Made by a program: the position numbers and the translations under genes. 64,000 bases of DNA from Anaerosporomusa subterranea (GTDB lineage: Bacteria; Bacillota; Negativicutes; Sporomusales; Acetonemataceae), in contig NZ_LSGP01000013.1 of NCBI RefSeq assembly GCF_001611555.1, positions 1 to 64,000 of the forward strand, in the 5' to 3' direction. Below the pieces are notes generated by a model. The model ran no database searches and was not told the DNA's origin. It saw only the letters and a list, made by a program, of their open reading frames with translations. Shown here one piece after another: positions 1-6,812 of this stretch. Each line of letters starts with the position of its first letter. Within the stretch, counting starts at the first letter, position 1.

Positions 1-48
1 GACAGTTTTGAGGGAGCATACCTTAAAGGATGCACACCTCACTTATAT

Positions 49-162
49 CCGGTAACGATAGCTAAGGGGTTCCACCTGTTCCCATTCCGAACACAGCAGT
101 TAAGCCCTTATACGCTGAAAGTACTTGGCTGGTGACGGCCTGGGAGGATAAGTAGTTGCCGG
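49..162 (+). rRNA. rrf: 5S ribosomal RNA
   Basis: The sequence has the conserved 5S core (GTTCCCATTCCGAACAC, then GAAAGTACTTGGCTGGTGA, then CCTGGGAGGATA). The ends pair in an 8-bp helix I (CCGGTAAC at 49-56 with GTTGCCGG at 155-162, one G-T pair). The length of about 114 nt is normal. It is followed by a strong terminator, so it is probably the last gene of an rRNA operon. Bases 1-48 upstream were not recognised and are probably operon spacer. Confidence 0.93.
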
Positions 163-165
163 TTA

Positions 166-202
166 CGAAATGACCTACTGATGAAGTAGGTCATTTCGTT
201 TA
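166..202 (+). terminator. Terminator of the 5S/rRNA operon
   Basis: A perfect 14-bp hairpin (166-179 with 185-198, loop GATGA) is followed by a T-rich tail just after the 5S gene. Confidence 0.9.
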
Positions 203-263
203 TTTGTTTCTTTAGAGATAAGTTTAATACGGTGGCAGTAGGCTTAGCAGCATCCGAACGCGT

Positions 264-317
264 CGAAGGTGCAATCAGTATTAAGCTAATTGTAGAGCAA
301 GGCTTCTTTTCAGAACG
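264..317 (+). repeat. 55-bp 5S-associated repeat, copy 1
   Basis: Starts CGAAGGTGCAATCAG, has a variable ~11-nt middle, then TTGTAGAGC, GGCTTCTTTT and the end CAGAACG. It is 54 bp long. It shares its ends with four other copies in the window, all inside 5S-like sequence. Confidence 0.85.
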
Positions 318-322
318 GGTTC

Positions 323-377
323 CGAAGGTGCAACCAATATTCAGCTATTTGTAGAGCTAAGGCTTCTTTTTAGAACG
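323..377 (+). repeat. 55-bp 5S-associated repeat, copy 2
   Basis: Starts CGAAGGTGCAACCAA and ends TTTTTAGAACG (55 bp). Only five bases (GGTTC) separate it from copy 1. The middle differs from the other copies while both ends are conserved. Confidence 0.85.
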
Positions 378-399
378 CGCACACATACGCCGAAAGTAT

Positions 400-454
400 C
401 GAAGGTGCAATCAGCAAGAAGCATATTGTAGAGCAAGAGCTTCTTTTTAGAACG
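400..454 (+). repeat. 55-bp 5S-associated repeat, copy 3
   Basis: Starts CGAAGGTGCAATCAG and ends TTTTTAGAACG (55 bp). It interrupts the 5S motif GTACTTGGCTGG between GTA and TTGG. Its variable part contains AAGAAGC, which can pair with the conserved GCTTCTT to form a hairpin. Confidence 0.85.
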
Positions 455-480
455 TTTGGCTGGTGACGGCCTGGGAGGAT

Positions 481-535
481 AGGTAGTCGCAGGTTTGTAA
501 AACAGCACTCGCTGGAAGCGAGTGCTGTTTGCTTT
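481..535 (+). repeat. Direct repeat (left): 5S 3' end plus terminator
   Basis: The segment GTAGTCGCAGGTTT, an A-rich linker, an AGCACTCGCT hairpin and TTTGCTTT is closely similar to 6757-6812. The two copies flank the cassette from glutaminase to regulator. Confidence 0.75.
501..531 (+). terminator. Terminator after degenerate 5S
   Basis: A 13-bp hairpin (AACAGCACTCGCT with AGCGAGTGCTGTT, loop GGA) is followed by T residues. Confidence 0.85.
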
Positions 536-724
536 TGTTATGCTTTAGCAAGTTTCAGGTGTTTACACCTGAAACGAAACCCGCCCGATATGTGGGTGAG
601 ATTCAATGTTTAAACAAGAACCACACCGGCTGTTAGACAATGATGGTGTTCAAGTCATCATAAAAATAACAGAGAAGGTGGTTCATTATTAATTAAGTGG
701 AAAAAAATCGTTCGGGAAAGCAGA
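536..724. other. Intergenic stretch with perfect palindrome 552-575
   Basis: Positions 552-575 form a perfect inverted repeat (arms GTTTCAGGTGT and ACACCTGAAAC, two-base loop). It lies downstream of the leftward glutaminase gene but has no U-tract, so it may be a factor-assisted terminator or a protein site. GAACCAC near 620 and GTGGTTC near 680 form a second, distant inverted pair. No gene is seen here. Confidence 0.5.
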
Positions 725-1645
725 TCAATAAACGCTTAAATCTAATGCTAGGGATAAATCTGATAAAAAACTCATTCCGGCAATACTGTTGCCTTTGTCA
801 TCAAGCAGGGGGCTAAACACCCCGATGCCCATTTGCTTGGGGACAACCGCTAAGATGCCGCCGCCAACGCCGCTTTTGGCCGGGATGCCAACTGTAGCGG
901 CAAATAAGCCCGATTCGTTGTATAAACCGCAGGTAGCCATGACCGCTTTGACGATACGGCATTTTTCTTTACTGATAATGCGCATATTGCTTTTGGGATC
1001 TATGCCATTATTGGCAAGAACACTTCCTATCGCCGCAAGATCTTTGCAAGTAACATTCACAGAGCATAGCCGAAAGTATACGTCAAGCAATTCCTCAATA
1101 TCTCCCTTGATGACACCTGTACTGTACATATAGTAAGCCAAAGCTCTGTTGCGATTACCCGTTAAGGACTCCGACGTATACACTTGATGATTGACAGAAA
1201 GGTTAGGGTTTCCGGACATAGTCCTCATTAAGTTCAAAATTCTAGTAAACTTTTCCGTATAAGTCGTTCCGCGAACAAAAGGAATAGTGGCAATAGCTCC
1301 GGCATTAATCATCGGATTTAGTGGTTTATGTGTGTTTTTCGTTTCTAAGCTGGCAATAGAATTAAACCCATCCGCAGTAGGCTCTACACTAATAGCTTGG
1401 GATATTTCTGCCAAATCATTGTCAAGGAGTGCGCAAGTAAACATGATTATTTTTGCAATGCTCTGAATGGTAAACGCGACATCGTGGTCACCTGCCGCAT
1501 ACTCACTGTTACAGCGTATATCCATGATGTAAGCTCCCAAAAACTTCGGGTTTACTTTTGCCAACTCGGGTATATAATCAGCAACTTTTCCATTCACACT
1601 CAACCCACTATTTTTGGCAAGAAGCCTGTTTAATAACGTTTGCAT
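725..1645 (-). CDS. glsA: Glutaminase A
   Basis: Hydrolyses L-glutamine to L-glutamate and ammonia in the cytoplasm. It belongs to the serine-dependent beta-lactamase-like glutaminase family. The FTIQSIAK segment carries the Ser-x-x-Lys catalytic pair, and NPMINAGAI and the glycine-rich KSGVGGG segment near the C-terminus are family hallmarks. I chose the ATG at 1645 (MQTLLNRLL), preceded by a purine-rich GGGACGGG at 8 nt. This gives 306 aa, the usual family length; an upstream in-frame ATG at 1723 would add 26 unlikely residues. It lies 161 bp downstream of the amidohydrolase on the same strand, suggesting that glutamine is a product of the cassette. Family assignment is firm; the in vivo substrate is inferred. 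Confidence 0.93.
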   Translation of the reverse strand: MQTLLNRLLAKNSGLSVNGKVADYIPELAKVNPKFLGAYIMDIRCNSEYAAGDHDVAFTIQSIAKIIMFTCALLDNDLAEISQAISVEPTADGFNSIASLETKNTHKPLNPMINAGAIATIPFVRGTTYTEKFTRILNLMRTMSGNPNLSVNHQVYTSESLTGNRNRALAYYMYSTGVIKGDIEELLDVYFRLCSVNVTCKDLAAIGSVLANNGIDPKSNMRIISKEKCRIVKAVMATCGLYNESGLFAATVGIPAKSGVGGGILAVVPKQMGIGVFSPLLDDKGNSIAGMSFLSDLSLALDLSVY

Positions 1646-1806
1646 ACTAGAATCCCGTCCCATCCTAGAACTGGTCTGTTCAGCTACCTTCATGCCATTG
1701 CCGGACGTTTGCCTATGCTTCAATATCCGCGATGAGGTCGCGCATCATTGTAGTGATATAACCACTCATCTGGATAATCCCTGTTATTCCGGGCTCCTGA
1801 TAAAGC

Positions 1807-2973
1807 TTAATCCAAAAGCTTCAATGCGGCGTGTACACTCAGTTTCATTCCGATTGCAAGCGAATCCTCATCCAAGCTAAACTGGGGATGATGCAATGGA
1901 AAATCACAGCCTTTGTCTGGGTTTCCTGTTCCGACAAAGATGAAGCATCCCGGTGCTTTGTTGAGATAAAAGGAGAAGTCTTCGCCGCCCATCAGAGGCG
2001 GGACCTTCGCCACGGCTTGTTTGCCCCAAACCGCTTCAACGGTCTCCTCGACAATTTTAGTCATGGTTTCATCATTGGAGACCGCATCATACCCATAGTG
2101 ATAGTCAATTTTGTAAGCAGCATCGTGGGTTTTCGTAATCCCATCAATGATCTTTTCGATTTGCTGCTCTGCCTTTTGACGAATCGTCTTATTGAAGCTG
2201 CGGATTGAGCCGCACAAGCTAACCGTATCAGGTATAACATTATTGGCAGTGCCCCCGTGGAAAGTCGTCACCGTAACCACCAGATTCTCCATGGGATCAA
2301 GCTTGCGGGAAACAATATGCTGTAAATTGGTTACAACCTGGGCGCCAATGACAATCGGATCGACAGCGAGATGTGGTTGAGAAGCATGTCCACCCTTTCC
2401 CTGGATAGTTGCTTCGAACGTATCAGATGCGGCCATAGCAGGACCATAAACAATTCCGATTTTTCCTACCGGGATATGACTCATTAAATGGAAACCGAGA
2501 ATCATGTCTACATTTTCCATTACACCTGCCTGAATCATTTCACGGGAACCGCCAGGGAACAATTCTTCGGCATGTTGAAAAATAAACCGGACTTCTCCTT
2601 TAATCTGGTGTCGTAATTGGGAAAGAATTTTTGCAGTTCCCAATAGCATGGCGGTATGCCCGTCATGACCACAAGCATGCATAATTCCAGGAGCTTGCGA
2701 AGCAAAATCCAACTGGGTTTCTTCTTGTATCGACAAAGCATCCATGTCTGCTCGCAGTGCTAAAATTTTTCCGGGTTTATCGCCAAATAGGCGAGCCATC
2801 ACGCTTGTCTTAGTGGGGCGAGAGACTTCCAGATCTTTCAACTTGCATAGATTGTCATAAACAAACTGAGCTGTTTTTTCTTCCTGGAAGGATAATTCCG
2901 GATTTTTGTGCAGGTGTCTTCGCCAGGCAATTACCTCTTCTTTTGATTGTTCTATCAATTTATCAACTATCAC
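1807..2973 (-). CDS. M20D-family amidohydrolase / N-acyl-amino acid hydrolase
   Basis: A metallo-aminoacylase of the hippurate hydrolase and IAA-amino-acid hydrolase type, expected to cleave an N-acyl amino acid to an acid and a free amino acid. Visible motifs are RRHLHKNPELSF at the N-terminus, ALRADMDAL, the metal ligands in MHACGHDGHTA, HAEE and GGEDFSFYL near the C-terminus. The start is placed at GTG 2973 because GAGGAG lies 8 nt upstream, giving 388 aa, normal for M20D; an ATG at 3006 is possible but lacks a ribosome site. It is divergent from the YfcC transporter and upstream of glutaminase, which fits uptake and hydrolysis of a glutamine or glutamate conjugate. The exact acyl group cannot be read from sequence. 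Confidence 0.9.
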   Translation of the reverse strand: MIVDKLIEQSKEEVIAWRRHLHKNPELSFQEEKTAQFVYDNLCKLKDLEVSRPTKTSVMARLFGDKPGKILALRADMDALSIQEETQLDFASQAPGIMHACGHDGHTAMLLGTAKILSQLRHQIKGEVRFIFQHAEELFPGGSREMIQAGVMENVDMILGFHLMSHIPVGKIGIVYGPAMAASDTFEATIQGKGGHASQPHLAVDPIVIGAQVVTNLQHIVSRKLDPMENLVVTVTTFHGGTANNVIPDTVSLCGSIRSFNKTIRQKAEQQIEKIIDGITKTHDAAYKIDYHYGYDAVSNDETMTKIVEETVEAVWGKQAVAKVPPLMGGEDFSFYLNKAPGCFIFVGTGNPDKGCDFPLHHPQFSLDEDSLAIGMKLSVHAALKLLD

Positions 2974-3102
2974 AATCCCAACTCCTCTCGCTAGTAGCTT
3001 GACCATGTTAGGATAACGTGGTCAAGCTGCTAGGTGTTTATTGCACCATATAAATGCAGGGTAAGAATTTCGCCCTATTTCGCAATATAATGAAAAAATT
3101 TT

Positions 3103-3244
3103 CTAAAATGAGAATAACACATTTACACAAAAAATATCAAGAACTTTTTCAATTAGCGAAATTTCATGACAGTTCTTGACAAATTCATTCAAAGACAAAT
3201 ATAATCATTTTAGAAATATATTCTTAAGTATTACTAAAATGATT
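3103..3244. promoter_or_regulatory. Three CTAAAATGA operator-like sites in the divergent region
   Basis: The motif CTAAAATGA occurs at 3103-3111 and 3234-3242 on the plus strand and inverted at 3205-3213. The 11-bp arms AATCATTTTAG (3203-3213) and CTAAAATGATT (3234-3244) are perfectly complementary, 31 bp apart centre to centre (about three helical turns). One arm overlaps the -10 box of the promoter. This is probably the binding site of the cassette's own regulator (5179-6483), which is an inference. Confidence 0.6.
3176..3205 (+). promoter_or_regulatory. Sigma-70/sigma-A type promoter
   Basis: TTGACA at 3176-3181 and TATAAT at 3200-3205 are both perfect consensus, with an 18-bp spacer. It points toward the YfcC gene and would give a long (~370 nt) leader. 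In the remainder of 3007-3583 I see AT-rich sequence and no gene. Confidence 0.75.
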
Positions 3245-3583
3245 AAGAGCTTTTTATAGTCCGAGACATTCGAGAAATAGCAATAGCTCTCTGTTAAAGA
3301 GGACCATTTACGAAACTGATAAAGCAAATTGTCTTATAAAATCGGGCTTTGACCAATTGTATAAAAGGCCAGGCATTATCGAAATAACTTAGCACGAAAA
3401 AGGACTATTGGGGCGAAAAAGGGGGGATCGAACCACAAACGAATAGCAAATTCCGAATATTACTCTAATGAAAGGAGGTTCAAGAATTACGGGTTTAATG
3501 TTCATCTAAATACTCGGCAAAAGTATTTTTAACATGAACGAATTTATTCAAACGTTAAATAATTTTATAAAGGCGGAATTATC

Positions 3584-5005
3584 ATGAATGATTATACCGG
3601 TGGCAAACATAAATGGTATGAAAAAATACCAAGTGCATTCGTCATTTTGTTTCTAATTATTTGCGCTGTCTGCGCCTTAACCTATATTGTTCCATCAGGT
3701 GAATTTAAAAGAACAATGGTTAACGGGCGCAATGTCGTCGTTGCGGGAAGTTTTACCTATTTAGAAAAAACATCAAAAATGACAGTTGATGTATGGGGCC
3801 TCTTTAAAGCAATTCCCAATGGCATGGTTGCAGCCGGCCCCGTTATGATGATTGTTTTCCTGGCAGGCGGTATGTTTAAGATTTTGGAACGTACAAAAGC
3901 CATCGAAAATGCTGTAGGAATTACCATAAGGACTATCGGTGTATCCGCAAAATCCAAACAATTGATGTTAATTGTTTTAACATTTGTTTTTGGTTTCTTT
4001 GGCGCTGCCGTTGGCTTCGAAAATGTAATTGCCTTTGTGCCGCTTGGAATCATGGTGGCATTGAGTATGGGCTACGATCTCATGGTTGGAGCAGCCATTG
4101 TCATTGGCGGCGTCGCTATTGGATTTGGGACTTCGCCGATTAATCCATATTCTATCGGCATTGCCCATGCAATTGCTGAATTACCCATTTTTTCAGGAAT
4201 GGTTCCCAGAACCGTGTACTGTATTGTCTGTCTTTTGATCTTGATTCACCACATCTCGCTCTACATGAAAAAAATAGAGAGAAATCCTGAAATGAGCTTG
4301 GTTAAAGGCATATCAACAGAAGGGCTATCCATTGATAAAGAAAGAATTAATGAGTATAAACTGGATATACGAGGAAAATTAGTTCTTTTACTCTTCGCTT
4401 CTTTTATTGTTGTCATTGTATTTGGAGTAGTACAATATAAATGGTATCTAACAGAAATTTCCGCTCTTTTTGTATTGTATGCAATTCTTTTTGGCTTAAT
4501 TGCGCGTTTTACTGCAGACGAAATAGCGGATACCTTTGTCCAAGGAGCTTCCGAAATTGCCGGAGGGGCGATGATTGTTGGCTTTGCCAGGTCGATTATG
4601 GTTATATTAGACCAGGGTAAAATTGGCGATACCATTATCAACACCTTGGCAGCACCTTTAGTCAATTTCCCGCCGGTCATTTGCGCCATATTAATGACAC
4701 TGGTTCAAGGCGTGATAAACTTCTTTGTTCCATCCGGAAGCGGACAAGCGATGGCAACGATGCCGATCATTATTCCTCTTAGCGATCTTATCGGCGTGAA
4801 TCGGCAAATCGCCGTTCAGGCATTTCAAATGGGTGACGGCTTTTTGAATCTTATTATACCAACAGCGGGAGGCCTTTTAGCGATGTTGGCGTTAGCAAGA
4901 GTTCCATTTGACAAGTGGTGCCGTTTTGCCATTCCTCTTGTCGTAAAATGCATGGTCGTAGGTTGGATCTTTTTGGCGATTGCTACATATTATAATTGGC
5001 AATAA
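3584..5005 (+). CDS. yfcC: YfcC-family membrane transporter
   Basis: A 473-aa integral membrane protein of the YfcC / C4-dicarboxylate anaerobic carrier superfamily, with about 12 hydrophobic segments. Family signatures are IPSAFVILFL and TYIVPSGEF at the start, GTSPINPYSIGIAHAIAELP in the middle, and VPSGSGQAMATMPI plus FQMGDGFLNLIIPT near the end. Members are annotated as putative amino-acid or dicarboxylate carriers, and few have known substrates. The ATG is preceded by AAAGGCGG. With the divergent hydrolase and glutaminase it probably imports the conjugate or exchanges product for substrate. The gene ends at a strong terminator. Confidence 0.88.
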   Translation: MNDYTGGKHKWYEKIPSAFVILFLIICAVCALTYIVPSGEFKRTMVNGRNVVVAGSFTYLEKTSKMTVDVWGLFKAIPNGMVAAGPVMMIVFLAGGMFKILERTKAIENAVGITIRTIGVSAKSKQLMLIVLTFVFGFFGAAVGFENVIAFVPLGIMVALSMGYDLMVGAAIVIGGVAIGFGTSPINPYSIGIAHAIAELPIFSGMVPRTVYCIVCLLILIHHISLYMKKIERNPEMSLVKGISTEGLSIDKERINEYKLDIRGKLVLLLFASFIVVIVFGVVQYKWYLTEISALFVLYAILFGLIARFTADEIADTFVQGASEIAGGAMIVGFARSIMVILDQGKIGDTIINTLAAPLVNFPPVICAILMTLVQGVINFFVPSGSGQAMATMPIIIPLSDLIGVNRQIAVQAFQMGDGFLNLIIPTAGGLLAMLALARVPFDKWCRFAIPLVVKCMVVGWIFLAIATYYNWQ

Positions 5006-5017
5006 TTTTTTCTCCTT

Positions 5018-5065
5018 GAGCTTGTTCAGGTGTTCCGCAATGAGCACCTGAATAAGCTCTTTTTA
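5018..5065 (+). terminator. Terminator after yfcC
   Basis: A 15-bp stem (5018-5032 with 5045-5059, one mismatch) is followed by six T residues. Confidence 0.88.
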
Positions 5066-5178
5066 TTATTCTGTGAGTAGTTTCATCAGAGTGGCCATAT
5101 GGAGAAAAGATATTTACGATTCAGTTAAACTATAGTGTATAATAGATACGAAAATATTTACAAATTACGGGGTATAGT

Positions 5179-6483
5179 ATGGCACACAGAATCGGAATCA
5201 TTGGGCCTACCCGGTCAGTGGAACGGATCCTGACGATCGCTCAAAATTTTGAGCATAATATTGAATTTGTTCCGTTTCCCTTTGAGGATGAAAGCGACAT
5301 TATCCGTATTTTACAAAAGAATCAGGCGGATACGAAAGGCTGGCTATTCTCCGGGTCAGTCACCTATTTCATCGCCAAGGAGTATTTGTCAACAGAAGAC
5401 AACATCGCTTATTGCGAACCGACGGGGGCAAGTTTTTACATTAACTTGTTGCAAATGACGATAAATAATAGCGCTCTACCGCGTTTTTCTGTGGATATGT
5501 TTGAATCCTTAATGGATATTGAACGATTCATACAAGAAACCGGCATTAAATGGCAAGATGTTCATATTCGATATTACAAAGCCCAATATGATCCGGAGGA
5601 AATCATTCAATTCCACCTTCGTTTATGGCAAGAAGGAAAAATTGATGGGGCAGTTACCGCCTTGCGAAGCGTTTTTCATGCGCTAAAGGCACATGGCGTG
5701 CCTGTTTACCAGTTCACGCTAACCGAGCAGGAAATTTATCAGTCCTTGAAAATAATTATTGAAAAAGTCAAGGCATCTTATTTCAAAAATACCCAAGTCG
5801 GGCTTGTTCTTATTGAAATCGGCCAATACGATGAAATCATTGAGAAAGCGAAAACTCCATATGTTCTTCAAGCGTTAGAGTTGAAACTAAAAGAGCTTCT
5901 GTTGCCGCTTTGTGAAAACCTGGATGGTTATCTGTTGGATAAGGGAACCGGTGTGTATGAAATTTTTAGTACGCGCGGAGCAGTCGAAAGAGAAATTACT
6001 ACGCTCCGGAATACGGTTCAGCAGCTTTTCGCCACTGTTGACTGTAACGTTCCCGTTATCGCTGGCATCGGGTATGGTGCCACTGTTTTTGCTGCTGAAA
6101 GGAATGCCCATTGCGCGATTCGAAATGCGCGTGAAAAAAAGAGCAACGATATAATCATTGTCCAGGATAACGGGGTCATTGTCGAAGCAATTAATGAGGA
6201 CAAACAATTAAGCTACTCTTATTACTCAAATGACAAAGAGTTGATAGAAAAACTACATAAAGCAGCTGTAGGCATCAAGATATACCAGAAAATTGTGGCA
6301 ACAATACGCCGAATGGGCTGGGATACGTTCACGTCAATCCAATTAGCCAGACAATTATCAGTTACTGAACAAAATATCCGCCGTATCATGAACGGCCTTT
6401 GTGCTGCGGGGTTAGCCGTGCAAGTCGGCGAAGAGATTGTCGCGGCGAGAGGCAGACCGGGTAAATTATATCGGTTAGTTTAA
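5179..6483 (+). CDS. Transcriptional regulator with degenerate nucleotide-cyclase-like domain and C-terminal winged helix
   Basis: A 434-aa soluble protein. Residues 1-130 look like a Rossmann or periplasmic-binding-like region (IGIIGPTRSVERIL, GWLFSGSVTYFIAKEYL). Residues ~195-350 resemble a degenerate GGDEF/cyclase fold (VGLVLIEIGQYDEI, then VIAGIGYGATVFAAERNAHCAI), without the GG[DE]EF active site. Residues ~370-434 form a winged helix (SIQLARQLSVTEQNIRRIMN, ending RGRPGKLYRLV). I do not recognise a named family member. Its position next to the YfcC, M20D and glutaminase genes suggests it senses their substrate and binds the CTAAAATGA sites. A TATAAT-like box (GTATAATAG) lies about 40 nt upstream. 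Function is inferred from domains and context. Confidence 0.7.
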   Translation: MAHRIGIIGPTRSVERILTIAQNFEHNIEFVPFPFEDESDIIRILQKNQADTKGWLFSGSVTYFIAKEYLSTEDNIAYCEPTGASFYINLLQMTINNSALPRFSVDMFESLMDIERFIQETGIKWQDVHIRYYKAQYDPEEIIQFHLRLWQEGKIDGAVTALRSVFHALKAHGVPVYQFTLTEQEIYQSLKIIIEKVKASYFKNTQVGLVLIEIGQYDEIIEKAKTPYVLQALELKLKELLLPLCENLDGYLLDKGTGVYEIFSTRGAVEREITTLRNTVQQLFATVDCNVPVIAGIGYGATVFAAERNAHCAIRNAREKKSNDIIIVQDNGVIVEAINEDKQLSYSYYSNDKELIEKLHKAAVGIKIYQKIVATIRRMGWDTFTSIQLARQLSVTEQNIRRIMNGLCAAGLAVQVGEEIVAARGRPGKLYRLV

Positions 6484-6603
6484 TATCTGATCGAATAGCT
6501 TAGTTAAGGGGGGCCTTTGGGGGCTTCACAGTGGATAAAAAGTCTTGGTGGTCATGCCGGGAATTTATACCCGTTCCCATTCCGGACACGGCAGTTAATG
6601 ACT

Positions 6604-6660
6604 CGAAGGTGCAATCAGTCCTTAGCACATTGTAGAGAGCATAAGACTCTTTTTAGAACG
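6604..6660 (+). repeat. 55-bp 5S-associated repeat, copy 4
   Basis: Starts CGAAGGTGCAATCAG and ends TTTTTAGAACG (57 bp), inserted in the 5S arm between GTTAA and TACGCC. Its hairpin arms differ from copies 1-3 (AGAG...CTCT rather than AGAGC...GCTTCT), which looks like compensatory change. Confidence 0.85.
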
Positions 6661-6700
6661 CTACGCCGAAAGTACTTGGCTGGTGACGGCCTGGGAGGGG

Positions 6701-6753
6701 CGTTCTGCCAGGCTGGACATCTGCTTTAGTGCCTTATGCTGGGTGCATTTTCG
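6701..6753 (-). repeat. 55-bp 5S-associated repeat, copy 5, inverted
   Basis: Read on the minus strand it starts CGAAAATGCACCCAG and ends GGCAGAACG (53 bp). It keeps the element's end sequences but has a diverged middle. It interrupts the 5S motif GGGAGGATAGGTAGTCGC. Confidence 0.65.
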
Positions 6754-6756
6754 GTA

Positions 6757-6812
6757 CGTAGTCGCAGGTTTATCAAAAAGCACTCGCTTTTCAGCGAGTG
6801 CTTTTTGCTTTG
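6757..6812 (+). repeat. Direct repeat (right): 5S 3' end plus terminator
   Basis: Matches 481-535 in order and spacing: GTAGTCGCAGGTTT, A-rich linker, AGCACTCGCT hairpin, TTTGCTTT. Confidence 0.75.
6775..6805. terminator. Bidirectional terminator
   Basis: AAAAAGCACTCGCT pairs with AGCGAGTGCTTTTT around a TTTC loop. The A/T flanks are symmetric, so it can serve both the 5S side and the leftward gene ending at 6813. Confidence 0.85.

Larger units (their letters stand above)
227..492 (+). pseudogene. Degenerate 5S rRNA-like sequence split by three repeats
   Basis: Recognisable 5S pieces appear in the correct order but separated by insertions. They are a GGTGGCAGTAG-like start near 230, CATACGCCGAAAGTAT at 384-399, and TTGGCTGGTGACGGCCTGGG onwards at 456-492, ending GTAGTCGCAGG. 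Three copies of a ~55-bp repeat lie between the pieces. The 5' helix partner expected for the 3' end is not visible, so this is probably not a working 5S unless the inserts are removed after transcription. The 5' boundary is approximate. Confidence 0.75.
6541..6767 (+). pseudogene. Degenerate 5S rRNA gene carrying two inserted repeats
   Basis: 5S-like sequence runs from GGTGGTCATGCCGGG through CCCGTTCCCATTCC and GGCAGTTAA (to ~6598). It resumes with TACGCCGAAAGTACTTGG at 6662 and GACGGCCTGGGAGG, and resumes again with GTAGTCGCAGG at 6758-6768. A 57-bp repeat interrupts the first gap and an inverted 53-bp copy the second. The 5' strand of helix I has decayed. The rest of 6484-6812 holds only a G-rich stretch (6508-6520) and the terminator. 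Confidence 0.8.

Noticed and set aside
1-48. Possible 3' end of 23S rRNA
   Set aside because: The sequence does not show the conserved 23S 3' terminal motifs, so it was left as operon spacer.
264-454. CRISPR-like array
   Set aside because: The repeat ends are conserved but the separating sequences are 5S pieces of 5 and 22 bp, not spacers of even length. No cas genes are present.
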